A DNA stretch of 64,000 nucleotides from Paenibacillus sp. J23TS9 (lineage in GTDB: Bacteria > Bacillota > Bacilli > Paenibacillales > Paenibacillaceae): NCBI RefSeq assembly GCF_018403225.1, contig NZ_BOSG01000001.1, positions 1,736,001 through 1,800,000 of the forward strand, in the 5' to 3' direction. The translations under genes and the position numbers were made by a program. Below are positions 16,247-24,789 of this stretch, piece by piece. Under the pieces are notes generated by a model. The model saw only the letters and a program-made list of their open reading frames with translations, searched no databases and was not told the DNA's origin. How positions within the stretch are numbered: the stretch's first letter is position 1; every line of letters begins with the position of its first letter.

Positions 16247-16370
16247 TATGATGGTCATAATATATTATATTCATCATATTTTAACTCGGTCAATAGCTTC
16301 GTTTATTTTTTTCTAATGCCAATGTCATCCCATCTGAAAAATTGACATGTTTTATTATGATGACTATAAT
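16247..16370. promoter_or_regulatory. Divergent promoters with three operator-like repeats
   Basis: Plus strand promoter for tetR: TTGACA 16342-16347, 17-base spacer, TATAAT 16365-16370. Minus strand promoter for lpdA: TTGACC 16293-16288, 18-base spacer, TATAAT 16269-16264. A 15-base motif overlaps both -10 boxes: TATGATGACTATAAT (plus, 16356-16370) and TATGATGAATATAAT (minus, 16278-16264), 14 of 15 identical; a third, looser copy TATGATGGTCATAAT is at 16247-16261. The TetR protein is the natural candidate to bind them. Confidence 0.7.
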
Positions 16371-16407
16371 TTTTTAAAATAGATTGATACGTATCGGAGT
16401 GATTGCA

Positions 16408-16974
16408 ATGCCTTATCCTGAAGGCCATAAGTTAAAAGTTAGAGGCAAGATCATCGAAAGTGCCGCCCAAGCTTTTCGTACGAATGGAATTCGCGACATA
16501 AGCGTTCCTTTCATTATGAAAGGAGCCGGACTGACTCATGGAGGGTTCTACGCACATTTTGACAACAAAGAACAACTGGTCGCCGAAGCCTGCCGGTATG
16601 CCATCAGCGATACGATTGTACTTTTGCAGAAAGCCGCTGACCAAGAGAAGAACGCACCCAAAATCAACACCATCATCGATTACTATTTGAGCCCATACCA
16701 CCGTGACAGAACAGAAATGGGCTGCATCCTGCCTGCCCTTTCCAGTGAAATTTCCAGATCCTCAGATGAGGTTCGCCAGGTGTTCACCGAGGAGCTGGAA
16801 CGAATGATTGTGTTTATTTCCAATGCGGCAAAAGTCGACACAGCCACAGGTAGCACACTGCTTAGTTCGATGGTCGGAACCCTAATGCTGGCACGATCCG
16901 TTAATGATTCTAAACTCAGCGACAGTCTTCTCTCAGCTGGCAAGCAGCATGCTAAAGGGCTTATTAAGAACTAA
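16408..16974 (+). CDS. TetR-family transcriptional regulator
   Basis: A 188-residue repressor. The N-terminal HTH is KIIESAAQAFRTNGIRDISVPFIMKGAGLTHGGFYAHFDNKEQL, of the subgroup with GLTHGGFYxHF; the C-terminal ligand domain ends in a helix-rich region with MGCILPALSSEI, typical of the TetR_C group that follows this HTH. The ATG at 16408 lies eight bases after GGAGTGATT-type site; a frame to 16384 has no site. It is divergent from lpdA and most likely controls both, given the repeats at both -10 boxes. Terminator at 17013-17039. Confidence 0.9.
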   Translation: MPYPEGHKLKVRGKIIESAAQAFRTNGIRDISVPFIMKGAGLTHGGFYAHFDNKEQLVAEACRYAISDTIVLLQKAADQEKNAPKINTIIDYYLSPYHRDRTEMGCILPALSSEISRSSDEVRQVFTEELERMIVFISNAAKVDTATGSTLLSSMVGTLMLARSVNDSKLSDSLLSAGKQHAKGLIKN

Positions 16975-17012
16975 TGTTACAACCGAGCCTTGGGAAGCAA
17001 AATCAATATAAA

Positions 17013-17039
17013 AAGCGGCATTTCTGCCGCTTGTTTTTT
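17013..17039 (+). terminator. Terminator of the TetR gene
   Basis: AAGCGGCA (17013-17020), TTTC loop, TGCCGCTT (17025-17032), followed by GTTTTTTA. Confidence 0.9.
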
Positions 17040-17077
17040 AGGTATGAACAGGTAGAACCCGTTGTTTTACTTAGCAG

Positions 17078-17707
17078 TTATTTGATAGAATTCATTAACT
17101 CGAAGAAGTATTTAGGTTCATGAGTCTGATAAAGATTGAACCATGAATGTAATGTTTCCGGTGCAAATACATCTAGAGCCTTTAATACATGCATCGCGAA
17201 TTCCAACGGAGCTATTCCTGATGCAGTAACTAAATTCCCATCAGTTACTGCTGGTTCCATTTCATAATATTTTTCTCCTGAATAATTAGGGCAAATCATT
17301 TTCATATATTCCAGATCGTTGCTTGTATGTCTCCTCGAGTCTAGCAATCCCATCTTTGCAAGTCCCGCTGTTGCACCACAAATCGCCGCAACAACAGTAC
17401 CTTCTTTTAAAGCTTTAGAAACTTTTTTCAGTATAGGTTCGTGAACTGCTTCCATCCAAGTATTTCCGCCTGGAAGGACTATAACATCAGTACTTTCCAA
17501 AATACATTCATCTACTGTAATACTAGGCAGAATTTTCAATCCTCCCATTGTAGTGACATGATTTTTATCAACGCCTACAGCAACCACCTCTAAAGGCGCT
17601 AATTCTTTCTTGAAATACCTTCCAGAGTTTAGTTCAGCGATTAAATAACCTACCTCCCAGTCTGACATCGTATCAAATACATAAAGATACACTTTTTTTG
17701 CGTGCAT
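17078..17707 (-). CDS. DJ-1/PfpI-family (type 1 glutamine amidotransferase-like) protein
   Basis: A 209-residue protein of the DJ-1/PfpI/ThiJ superfamily. The nucleophile elbow is AAICGAT with Cys about residue 110, preceded by the family strand VIVLPGG (about 75-81), and an acidic residue early in the chain (DWEVGYLIAEL) that usually supports the cysteine. The family includes proteases, glyoxalases and chaperones, so the reaction here is uncertain; cytoplasmic. The start at 17707 (ATG) is eight bases after AAGGAG; the GTG at 17716 would overlap that site. It stands alone between two terminators. Confidence 0.87.
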   Translation of the reverse strand: MHAKKVYLYVFDTMSDWEVGYLIAELNSGRYFKKELAPLEVVAVGVDKNHVTTMGGLKILPSITVDECILESTDVIVLPGGNTWMEAVHEPILKKVSKALKEGTVVAAICGATAGLAKMGLLDSRRHTSNDLEYMKMICPNYSGEKYYEMEPAVTDGNLVTASGIAPLEFAMHVLKALDVFAPETLHSWFNLYQTHEPKYFFELMNSIK

Positions 17708-17751
17708 AATACTCACTCCTTTTGTAACTAATTCATCGGTTTACTCTATTA

Positions 17752-17790
17752 TAAAAAAACTTTACTGACATATTCAGTCAGTAAAGTTTT
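17752..17790 (-). terminator. Terminator of the PhyH gene
   Basis: Minus strand: AAAACTTTACTGAC (17790-17777), 7-base loop, GTCAGTAAAGTTTT (17769-17756) continuing into T residues. A 14-base perfect stem. Confidence 0.92.
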
Positions 17791-17879
17791 CAAAACTTCT
17801 AGAAGAAGCAATTCAATTTTTAATGTGCTTGTTTGTTTTTTAACCTTTAGCAAATCATTCAAGTCATTGAACCATTAAA

Positions 17880-18689
17880 TTAATGGGGATAGACATTTTT
17901 GAACTCGACACCGCAAGGTCCTCCGTTCATGTTGTCCTCCAAAATAACTTCGGATCCATCTGCGCGGTAAAGAGGTTTATAATACTGAGAAATCTTAGTA
18001 GCCGATCGGTTCGCATAATGGCAAATAAAAGCGCGGCGGAAACGGTCCTTCGTTTTGTTCCGGTAAGAACCATGGATGAGATTACCGTTGAAGAACAGCA
18101 CGTCGCCTTTGTCCATAATAGCCGGAATCGCTTTCTCTTCCTTCGGCGGCTTCACGTAATGCGTCGTGAACGATTCCTTGGAATCGGCGATGTCCGGGCA
18201 GACGATCTCGTAGTCGTTCGTTTTCGGCACGACTAGCAAGCCCCCGTTCTCCTCGTTCGCGGCATCGATCGCCGTCCATGCGGCAATACAGTTACCCGGT
18301 TCTACCTGCAAGTAGAAATTATCTTGATGAAGTGCCTGTCCCCTCGAGCCCGGCGGCTTGTAGTAGAACATACTTTGCGCGGCATACGCCTCCTCACCAT
18401 ACAAATCTGCCAATATCGCTAACACAGGCTCATGCAGCATGTAGCGCTTAGCCGTTTCGTTGAACCGGTGTGGATGCATAACCCGCGGATAACGAGAAAG
18501 AGGGTCTGTCATATCGGTATCCAGTTTCGGCTCGAAGTAGCCTGGAATCGTCTGGTGGCTAATCCCCTCGAATGTCTCCTCAATCTCCGCAAGCTGCTCC
18601 GGATTAAATAAACCTTTCACAATCAGATAACCTTGCTCCTCAAAAAACTGCTTTTGCTCTTCTGTCAGCGCAGGTAAAGATGTACTCAC
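17880..18689 (-). CDS. Phytanoyl-CoA dioxygenase (PhyH) family protein
   Basis: A 269-residue Fe(II)/2-oxoglutarate-dependent oxygenase. The facial triad is visible: HQD (His 121, Asp 123) and the distal His in NGNLIHGSYRN (His about 206), followed by an Arg-rich segment (RFRRAF) that binds 2-oxoglutarate. GTG at 18689 is the best start because GGAGG lies eight bases upstream; the frame is open to 18776. The substrate is unknown; bacterial PhyH proteins of this size hydroxylate small molecules or natural-product intermediates. It is divergent from an AraC-family regulator, the common arrangement in Paenibacillus, suggesting induction by a small ligand. Local base composition is richer in G+C than the genes to the left. 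Confidence 0.88.
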   Translation of the reverse strand: MSTSLPALTEEQKQFFEEQGYLIVKGLFNPEQLAEIEETFEGISHQTIPGYFEPKLDTDMTDPLSRYPRVMHPHRFNETAKRYMLHEPVLAILADLYGEEAYAAQSMFYYKPPGSRGQALHQDNFYLQVEPGNCIAAWTAIDAANEENGGLLVVPKTNDYEIVCPDIADSKESFTTHYVKPPKEEKAIPAIMDKGDVLFFNGNLIHGSYRNKTKDRFRRAFICHYANRSATKISQYYKPLYRADGSEVILEDNMNGGPCGVEFKNVYPH

Positions 18690-18849
18690 TGTGCAACCCT
18701 CCATGTTCTCCTTGATGTATTCAGTATAGGAAAAATGAAGGCCGTCATGGAAGTAACAATGATGCTCTATTTTCACATTATTCTGCTATCGCACTGTTTT
18801 TTCATGATGTTCGGCGTTATGCTTGCTATAAAGAATCGTGGGAAAAGGA

Positions 18850-19665
18850 ATGAGTGCAGCAATGATCAAATTAAACGTACCATCCGATTATAATGGCTCT
18901 GCTTCAGGTATCGTTTTGTCCGGCCATTTCGACGAACCGGATTCTTATTCGGTAGTCCGTCCTGCAGGCATGGGAGATTGGCTTATTACTTATACGCTGG
19001 GAGGAGAAGGGTACTTCCATGTCCCTGGCGAGCATCTCTGCTGTAAACCTGGTGACGTCACCCTTATAAAACCGGGAACGCCGCAGCAATATGGAACGGT
19101 TAAGGGCATGCGCTGGCACTTTATGTGGGCGCATTTTCCCGATCATGCAATACAGGCGAATCTGCTTCCGGAGGCTAAGCTATTTAACGAAACGGTTATG
19201 GGCGATTCTACCCGCAATCGAATTTACCGGGCGTTCTCGCGTTTACTGATGGATTCAAGGGAACGCAGCAGCTATTGGAATGAACTGTGCCTAGCATCGT
19301 TAAGCGAAGTGCTCATCCTGCTCGCACGCAGACGGAAGCAGCATTTTGACAGCCGTGTGGAGGACACGTTGAATCGTATCTCGCAAAGTATGCGTGAGCC
19401 AATTAAGATTGACGAACTGGCGGCGGCGGTTCAACTCTCACCGTCGCGGTTGTCACATCTATTCAAAGAAAGCACAGGACTATCGATCATCGATATGCTG
19501 AATCAAATGCGCATCCGCCAAGCCGCGCTGCTGCTGGAGCATACAGATAGAAGCTTAGCCGACATCGCGTATGACGTCGGCTATCAGAATTACAATCATT
19601 TTATAAATCAGTTCCATAAGTGGCAGGATATGAGTCCGAGAGGCTATCGCAAGAAAAGACGATGA
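18850..19665 (+). CDS. AraC-family transcriptional regulator
   Basis: About 271 residues: an N-terminal cupin-like ligand-binding domain (GEGYFHVPGEHLCCKPGDVTLIKPGTPQQYG, residues about 45-85) and two C-terminal AraC HTH motifs (IDELAAAVQLSPSRLSHLFKESTGLS, then LADIAYDVGYQNYNHFINQFHKWQDMSPRGYRK). The start is uncertain among GTG 18838, ATG 18850 and ATG 18862; GGGAAAAGGA favours 18850 or 18862. It faces away from the PhyH gene across about 160 bases, and should act on that promoter. Confidence 0.88.
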   Translation: MSAAMIKLNVPSDYNGSASGIVLSGHFDEPDSYSVVRPAGMGDWLITYTLGGEGYFHVPGEHLCCKPGDVTLIKPGTPQQYGTVKGMRWHFMWAHFPDHAIQANLLPEAKLFNETVMGDSTRNRIYRAFSRLLMDSRERSSYWNELCLASLSEVLILLARRRKQHFDSRVEDTLNRISQSMREPIKIDELAAAVQLSPSRLSHLFKESTGLSIIDMLNQMRIRQAALLLEHTDRSLADIAYDVGYQNYNHFINQFHKWQDMSPRGYRKKRR

Positions 19666-19829
19666 ACCACTTCCGTCCGCTGACTTGTTCGCTGGCTTGC
19701 CAGGTGACGTTTCCCACTAACTAATGTACAAGACATGTCATCCGGAAACTGGAATAATGTGAATACCTATTCCGCCTTTTCTCCATTCCCGAAATAAGGG
19801 TTATCAATTTACACAACACTTATTCAGTC

Positions 19830-20543
19830 CTAATCAGTTCCCGGGTACAGTTCATAGATTTTGGAGACCAAGTCTTCTGAATTGGTATGGAACACTTGGT
19901 TCGAATCCGTCCAGACCGATTTCAGGAAATACGAAGCATGAAACCGCCATCCCAGATGAGCCGGATTAAATTCCATTTGAATTTCGCGTCCCGGCCTTCC
20001 ACGGTATACCCTAGATCCCGGCTTGCGCCAGCTGCCAATTTGGGTGATTCTATCCGGATTCTGGCCAGTGATATATGTAAATCTGTCATTGTATGGAATG
20101 TCCTTCAAATGAAACTTTGGGCACCCTACAGCAAATACCTGAACTCGCTGATATCCGTACTTCTCCTCCAAATAAAGCCCTGCCCGATAGGCGATCACGC
20201 CTCCGGCACTGTGCCCAATAAGGATGAGATGATCCGCAATTGCTGCATGCTCGCGGATAATTTGCGCTGCGTTTGTTACCCGGCGAGACTGGTCACGGGA
20301 CAGATCATAGCTTACTTGAGTAAGCTGCCGGGCCAGCAGACGGATTAACGACGAACCCGTATTGCCGTTTGCAATCCCATAGGGAAAGATCATCACAATT
20401 ATTGCATTTTGATATCTTTTGGCGATCTCACTGGCAGCGGCATCAAAATTGTTCCGATACGTCAGTACTCCGGCAAAAAAGTAAACCACCGTGCGGCAAT
20501 TCTTTGTACATGTGCTACTGGGGGATACGAATGTCTCCATCAT
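19830..20543 (-). CDS. Lipase-like alpha/beta hydrolase
   Basis: A 237-residue protein with the nucleophile elbow LILIGHSAGGVIAYRAG (Ser about residue 112) and a preceding strand NAIIVMIFPYG; the pattern fits class 3 lipase or thioesterase-like hydrolases. A late His in WRFHASYF may complete the triad. No signal peptide. I chose the ATG at 20543 (GGGGG upstream); an open extension to 20606 has no clear site. It is a single gene, convergent with the AraC regulator. Substrate unknown. Confidence 0.75.
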   Translation of the reverse strand: MMETFVSPSSTCTKNCRTVVYFFAGVLTYRNNFDAAASEIAKRYQNAIIVMIFPYGIANGNTGSSLIRLLARQLTQVSYDLSRDQSRRVTNAAQIIREHAAIADHLILIGHSAGGVIAYRAGLYLEEKYGYQRVQVFAVGCPKFHLKDIPYNDRFTYITGQNPDRITQIGSWRKPGSRVYRGRPGREIQMEFNPAHLGWRFHASYFLKSVWTDSNQVFHTNSEDLVSKIYELYPGTD

Positions 20544-20766
20544 GATTTCAAAGCCCCCTTCTTGTTCTGCAACTTCTTCAGATAAAATGGTGAGAAAAGA
20601 TATCAAGCAGGCCTTGTGTATATCTTTCTTGATTAATCCACTCTTCTATCTTTGATCAATAACCCATCCATTGATGGATTAAAACTGTTTGGTAGATGAA
20701 ATATCGCCACCATAAATGTAACTATTTGTATTCCCATGCGTTTTCTATATAAAGGAGTCGATTCTA

Positions 20767-20964
20767 ATGCCTTTGATAATGTTAGGTATTACTATATTTG
20801 CTTGTGGTTTATTTACGGTCAAAAGACCCGATACAAGGCTGTTTGGTGGATTTGGCGACCCCTACGCAACCGCTAGACGTTTAATGTTCACGCGTATTCG
20901 CGGAGTATTGACTTTAGTTTTCAGTGCATTATTAATCTTGTACGCTCTGCTACAATATCTTTAA
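20767..20964 (+). CDS. Small two-helix membrane protein (65 residues)
   Basis: ATG at 20767 is nine bases after AAAGGAG. Two membrane helices (residues about 2-18 and 44-63) flank a basic loop (KRPDTRLFGGFGDPYATARRLMFTR). No family recognised. Convergent with the two-component operon; the hairpin at 20996-21039 separates them. Confidence 0.6.
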   Translation: MPLIMLGITIFACGLFTVKRPDTRLFGGFGDPYATARRLMFTRIRGVLTLVFSALLILYALLQYL

Positions 20965-20995
20965 GCAGGCTCGTAGCCAATGAATTGAACACACA

Positions 20996-21039
20996 GCAAA
21001 AACAGATCTTCGCTTGGATTCACACCATGAAGATCTGTT
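20996..21039 (-). terminator. Terminator of the ABC/two-component operon
   Basis: Minus strand: AACAGATCTTC (21039-21029), 17-base loop, GAAGATCTGTT (21011-21001) and TTT. Eleven-base perfect stem five bases after the regulator stop. Confidence 0.88.
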
Positions 21040-21043
21040 CTAT

Positions 21044-21730
21044 TTACAATCGAAAACGATACCCTGCACCCCATACCGTTTCAATGTATTGAGATTTGGA
21101 TGCATCGATCTCAATTTTCTCTCTTAGTTTCCGGATATGGACCGTTACCGTCTGTGAATCTCCCAGCGCATCCATCCCCCATAACTTCTCGAACAATTGA
21201 TCCTTGCTGAATACACGGTTTGGATTCAATGCCAAAAAATAGAGTAAATCGAACTCCTTCGTCGTTAGTATCACCTCTTGATCGTGTACAAAAACTCTTC
21301 GTGCTCCATAATCGATCAAGAGGCCGTGAATACGGATCTGTTCTTTATTTTCCTTCGTGCCAATCAGCCGCTCGTACCTAGCTAAATGAGCCTTGACCCT
21401 TGCAACCAACTCGCCCGGTTTGAATGGCTTGGTAATATAATCGTCTGCTCCAAGACCTAGGCCCCGAATCACATCGATATCTTCCTTCTTCGCAGTCACC
21501 ATTAGAATGGGTACATTATGCTTCTCTCTAATTTGCCTGCAGACATCAAAACCATTGATTCGTGGAAGCATCAAATCCAAAATAATTAAATCGTACTCCC
21601 CGCTCATCCCTAGCTTTAACCCCGAATCGCCATCCGCCGCGATTTCTACTTTATAACCATGAGCCTCCAAATAATCCCTTTCCAACTCCGCGATGATTTT
21701 CTCGTCTTCAACAATAAGAATTTGCTTCAT
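21044..21730 (-). CDS. OmpR-family response regulator
   Basis: A 228-residue receiver plus winged-helix regulator. Phosphoacceptor Asp about 52 (IILDLMLPR), conserved ADDYITKPF, and C-terminal VTVHIRKLREKIE...YIETVWGAGYRF recognition region. The start overlaps the kinase stop by ATGA, and it is the last gene of the five-gene unit 25710 to 21044. It is likely phosphorylated by that kinase and controls the same ABC transporter, but no obvious phased repeats were found upstream of 25710. Confidence 0.92.
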   Translation of the reverse strand: MKQILIVEDEKIIAELERDYLEAHGYKVEIAADGDSGLKLGMSGEYDLIILDLMLPRINGFDVCRQIREKHNVPILMVTAKKEDIDVIRGLGLGADDYITKPFKPGELVARVKAHLARYERLIGTKENKEQIRIHGLLIDYGARRVFVHDQEVILTTKEFDLLYFLALNPNRVFSKDQLFEKLWGMDALGDSQTVTVHIRKLREKIEIDASKSQYIETVWGAGYRFRL

Positions 21731-23208
21731 GGCTGGTCACCAACTTTATAATTTCTCAAAGGCAAGGTTATCGTAATACATGTACTCTCGCCAACTTTAC
21801 TATCTGCCTGAATCGTGCCTTCATGACCATCTATAATTTGTTTAGTAATGGCGAGGCCGAGCCCGCTTCCACCCGTGTTACTATTACGAGACAGATCTGC
21901 GCGATAAAACCGTTCGAATACATACGGAAGTGCGTCAGGCTCTATTCCCTGGCCATTATCCGTCATCTGAATAACCACATCATTTTTTGTCATAAACGCC
22001 CGAAGATGAAAAGTCTTCTCCGTTTTGTCCATATATTTCAATCCATTATCCATAATATTAGCGAACACCCGCTTAAGTTTGTCTCGGTCGATCAACACAT
22101 AGGTCTCTGATTCTAATGTAATATTCGATGAATAATGGATATCTTGTTTGCCGAGATCAAATTCGAGTTCTTCTGATAAATCATGTAAAAATGCGTAGAA
22201 ATCAACGATTTCAAATTGAAATGGTAACCGGTTCAAATCCAGTTTGGAATATAAGAATAGCTCATCGATCAAGTGGTCCATCTCTTCTGCTTTGGAAGAA
22301 ATGATATCGATATATTTCTGCCTCTTCACCGCCGTGTCTGCAATTCCGTCTCCCAGACCATCAACATACCCTCTGATCGCAGTTAAAGGAGTTCTAAGAT
22401 CATGAGATATGTTCGAGATGAGTTCTTTCCGATTCTCTTCATATTGGATTTGTGTATGGATCGAATGCTGAAGCTGATTTCGCATTTGTTCAAAGGCAAC
22501 ACTGAGCTCCCCAATTTCATCCTTACTCGTCGGTTTAACTTGAAAATCTAAATCGCCTGATTCAATACGTTTCATCGCAATCTTCAGTTTCTGAAGGGGG
22601 CGAATAATACTTCTAGATACGAAATACGTTAACAGGGTGTTCGTCAGAATCAAAATAACAATACTGGTGATAAAAAGAATCGGAAAAAATTTCTGCGCGA
22701 AGTTCACCAAGGGATTCAAGGCTGTCACAACAATGACGGTACCTGGTGTTTGGTCAGCGAATCTAAAGTCAAAGTGTCCTAATGATATGAGCTGCTTCCC
22801 AATGCGTTCTGGCTCATCTCTCTCCACATATCCTGATTCATCGTATGCCGGCAAATGATTCAGAATATCCGTCTGTTGCAATGTAGGTGATGTATATATA
22901 ATGCGACCATCTTTACGTACAATCAAATTGGATTTAATGGATAGCAGCTCTTGGTCCAGATCTGACAAGTATTTTGAATCGATCAGAATGGAAGGATTCT
23001 TCTCAACGGATCGCTTCATTTCCTTCAATATACCTTCGACATGTTGATCTTCGAACATGCGATGGGTACTTGCTCCATATTGTTCACGGATTGTCTGAAG
23101 ATCACCACGAAATACGACAATCAATAGAATAGCTGTGAAGAACGTGATCACAAGCGGAATAATTAACATAGCAGCATATGAGAGCAGTAACTTAATACGA
23201 ATCGACAT
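21727..23208 (-). CDS. Sensor histidine kinase with HAMP domain
   Basis: A 493-residue membrane kinase. Helices at about 8-33 and 175-198 bracket a 140-residue extracellular sensor; HAMP follows (SRSIIRPLQKLKIAMKRIESGDLDFQV), then the phosphoacceptor motif SNISHDLRTPLTAIRGY (His about 269) and ATPase motifs NIMDNGLKYM, DNGQGIEPD and GGSGLGLAITKQI. ATG at 23208 follows GGGGAATTT. It is translationally coupled to the regulator and lies 15 bases after the ABC permease gene. Confidence 0.93.
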   Translation of the reverse strand: MSIRIKLLLSYAAMLIIPLVITFFTAILLIVVFRGDLQTIREQYGASTHRMFEDQHVEGILKEMKRSVEKNPSILIDSKYLSDLDQELLSIKSNLIVRKDGRIIYTSPTLQQTDILNHLPAYDESGYVERDEPERIGKQLISLGHFDFRFADQTPGTVIVVTALNPLVNFAQKFFPILFITSIVILILTNTLLTYFVSRSIIRPLQKLKIAMKRIESGDLDFQVKPTSKDEIGELSVAFEQMRNQLQHSIHTQIQYEENRKELISNISHDLRTPLTAIRGYVDGLGDGIADTAVKRQKYIDIISSKAEEMDHLIDELFLYSKLDLNRLPFQFEIVDFYAFLHDLSEELEFDLGKQDIHYSSNITLESETYVLIDRDKLKRVFANIMDNGLKYMDKTEKTFHLRAFMTKNDVVIQMTDNGQGIEPDALPYVFERFYRADLSRNSNTGGSGLGLAITKQIIDGHEGTIQADSKVGESTCITITLPLRNYKVGDQP

Positions 23209-23223
23209 CGGTAAATTCCCCGT

Positions 23224-23970
23224 TTACACTTCTTTTCGATCAAATATATAGTAACCTAGTGTAAAAAACAACACACAGCTGGATAACAGGTATAGCGAAG
23301 TGGACCATAATTTACCTACAGCGACGGTATGACTAATCCATAGCATATGCCAGTCGGTATAGGAAGCTGGTGAGAACGTAGACATGGCGCTCAGTAGAAA
23401 TGGTGAAATTTTAAGTGCCACGTAAAGTACGATGGCAGTGACCATAAATCCGCTCGAACTTTTGAAAAATTGAGATACAAAAACAAAGACAGCAGATAGC
23501 GCGACCATCGCAACGAAAGCAGCAACATAGGCCTTGAGTACGCCCAATCCCTCTGTAAAACTAAGGGGAGCACCTGCAAATACATTACAAATCAATGTAA
23601 CCACGCCTAATAAAACAAGCAGCGTACCGATCCCCACAGCGAGCGCTGCAACCTTCGCACAGAATACATGAAATCTCGTATTGGGTCGTAAGAAAGCAAG
23701 CTTCAAAGTTCGCGCAGCCACTTCACTAGGAAAAAGATCTGCTGTCATGGTTAAAATGAATAGGGGAATCCAAACCGCGGTATATATACCTAACATTTGA
23801 ATCGGAAAGGATTGGCTAACCGCTACGAGTCCCAATATAGGCTGTAATGCGTGAAGTGAGACGGCTAGCAGAATCGGAAGTACGAGTGAGAAAGTGAAGA
23901 ATGCTATCATTTTCTTGCGATATAAGAGCAACCAAAGCTCATTGATAAACCCAGCTCTCCATTTATGCAC
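23224..23970 (-). CDS. ABC-2 type transporter permease
   Basis: A 248-residue protein with six membrane helices, of the lantibiotic-immunity (LanE/LanG, MutE-like) or general ABC-2 permease type: an N-terminal cytoplasmic segment FINELWLLLYRKKMIAFFTF, then alternating helices. Eight bases overlap with the ATPase gene indicate a coupled pair. One permease with one ATPase would act as a homodimer. Export substrate unknown. Confidence 0.86.
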   Translation of the reverse strand: MHKWRAGFINELWLLLYRKKMIAFFTFSLVLPILLAVSLHALQPILGLVAVSQSFPIQMLGIYTAVWIPLFILTMTADLFPSEVAARTLKLAFLRPNTRFHVFCAKVAALAVGIGTLLVLLGVVTLICNVFAGAPLSFTEGLGVLKAYVAAFVAMVALSAVFVFVSQFFKSSSGFMVTAIVLYVALKISPFLLSAMSTFSPASYTDWHMLWISHTVAVGKLWSTSLYLLSSCVLFFTLGYYIFDRKEV

Positions 23971-24703
23971 TTTCCTTCTCCCCTTTCCCGTTTTCTAATT
24001 CATGAATATAGAATTGTTCCAGGGATTGCCCACTTGCTAGCAAGTCAGATACATACCCTTCTTGAATCAATTGCCCATCAACAATAATCCCCACGCGGTT
24101 ACATAGTTGCTCGAGTTCGTGGATCATATGACTAGAAATGAGGAATGTGGTTCCATGCTCTTCAGACAACTGTTTAATAAGCCGGCGGAACATCACCGTG
24201 CCTTCAATGTCCAGACCGTTCGTAGGTTCATCCAAAATAACAAACTTAGGATTCGGCAAAATAGCCGCAGCAAGCGCTAATTTCTGCTTCATGCCAGTCG
24301 AATAATTCTTGATTTTATCTTTGCGAACTTGGATCATGCCTACAACCTCTAATACCTCTGTAATTCGTTGATCCGTAATATTCGGATAAAATCGGCCAAT
24401 CAACTTTAAATATTGCCATCCAGTTATAAAATCATAAAAATCTGCTGATTCAATCATACAGCCGACATGCTGCATACCTTCTTCAAATTGATCGATCAGG
24501 TCTCCATTAAAGAGTGTAATCTTCCCTCGATCCGCACGGATCAAACCCGTAATGAGCTTCAAAAATGTTGTCTTGCCTGCCCCATTTGGCCCAAGTAATC
24601 CATACACATCACCGGCATGCAGCTGCAGATTAATATCCCGAATCCCTCTGTTATTATTGCGGTATACTTTCGTAAGTTGATGCGTCTCTAATATCGGATC
24701 CAT
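23963..24703 (-). CDS. ABC transporter ATP-binding protein
   Basis: A 246-residue ATPase. Walker A GPNGAGKT (38-45), signature YSTGMKQKLALA (134-145), Walker B KFVILDEPTNGLD (153-165) and switch His in ISSHMIHELEQLC. The start at 24703 is fixed by AAGGAGGG ten bases upstream; the open frame up to 24778 is not supported. It belongs to the BcrA/CcmA-like class also seen at 1232-2161, but the two are clearly different lineages. Confidence 0.92.
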   Translation of the reverse strand: MDPILETHQLTKVYRNNNRGIRDINLQLHAGDVYGLLGPNGAGKTTFLKLITGLIRADRGKITLFNGDLIDQFEEGMQHVGCMIESADFYDFITGWQYLKLIGRFYPNITDQRITEVLEVVGMIQVRKDKIKNYSTGMKQKLALAAAILPNPKFVILDEPTNGLDIEGTVMFRRLIKQLSEEHGTTFLISSHMIHELEQLCNRVGIIVDGQLIQEGYVSDLLASGQSLEQFYIHELENGKGEKESA

Positions 24704-24789
24704 TTGGATGATCCCTCCTTCATATGGTATTGCAGCAGATAGACCCTGAGTACAGACTATCTGCTGCTTTACTATCATTGATTCCTCAA

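Noticed and set aside
20640-20690. Palindrome ATCCATTGATGGAT as a possible operator
   Set aside because: Single weak copy with no promoter or regulator nearby.
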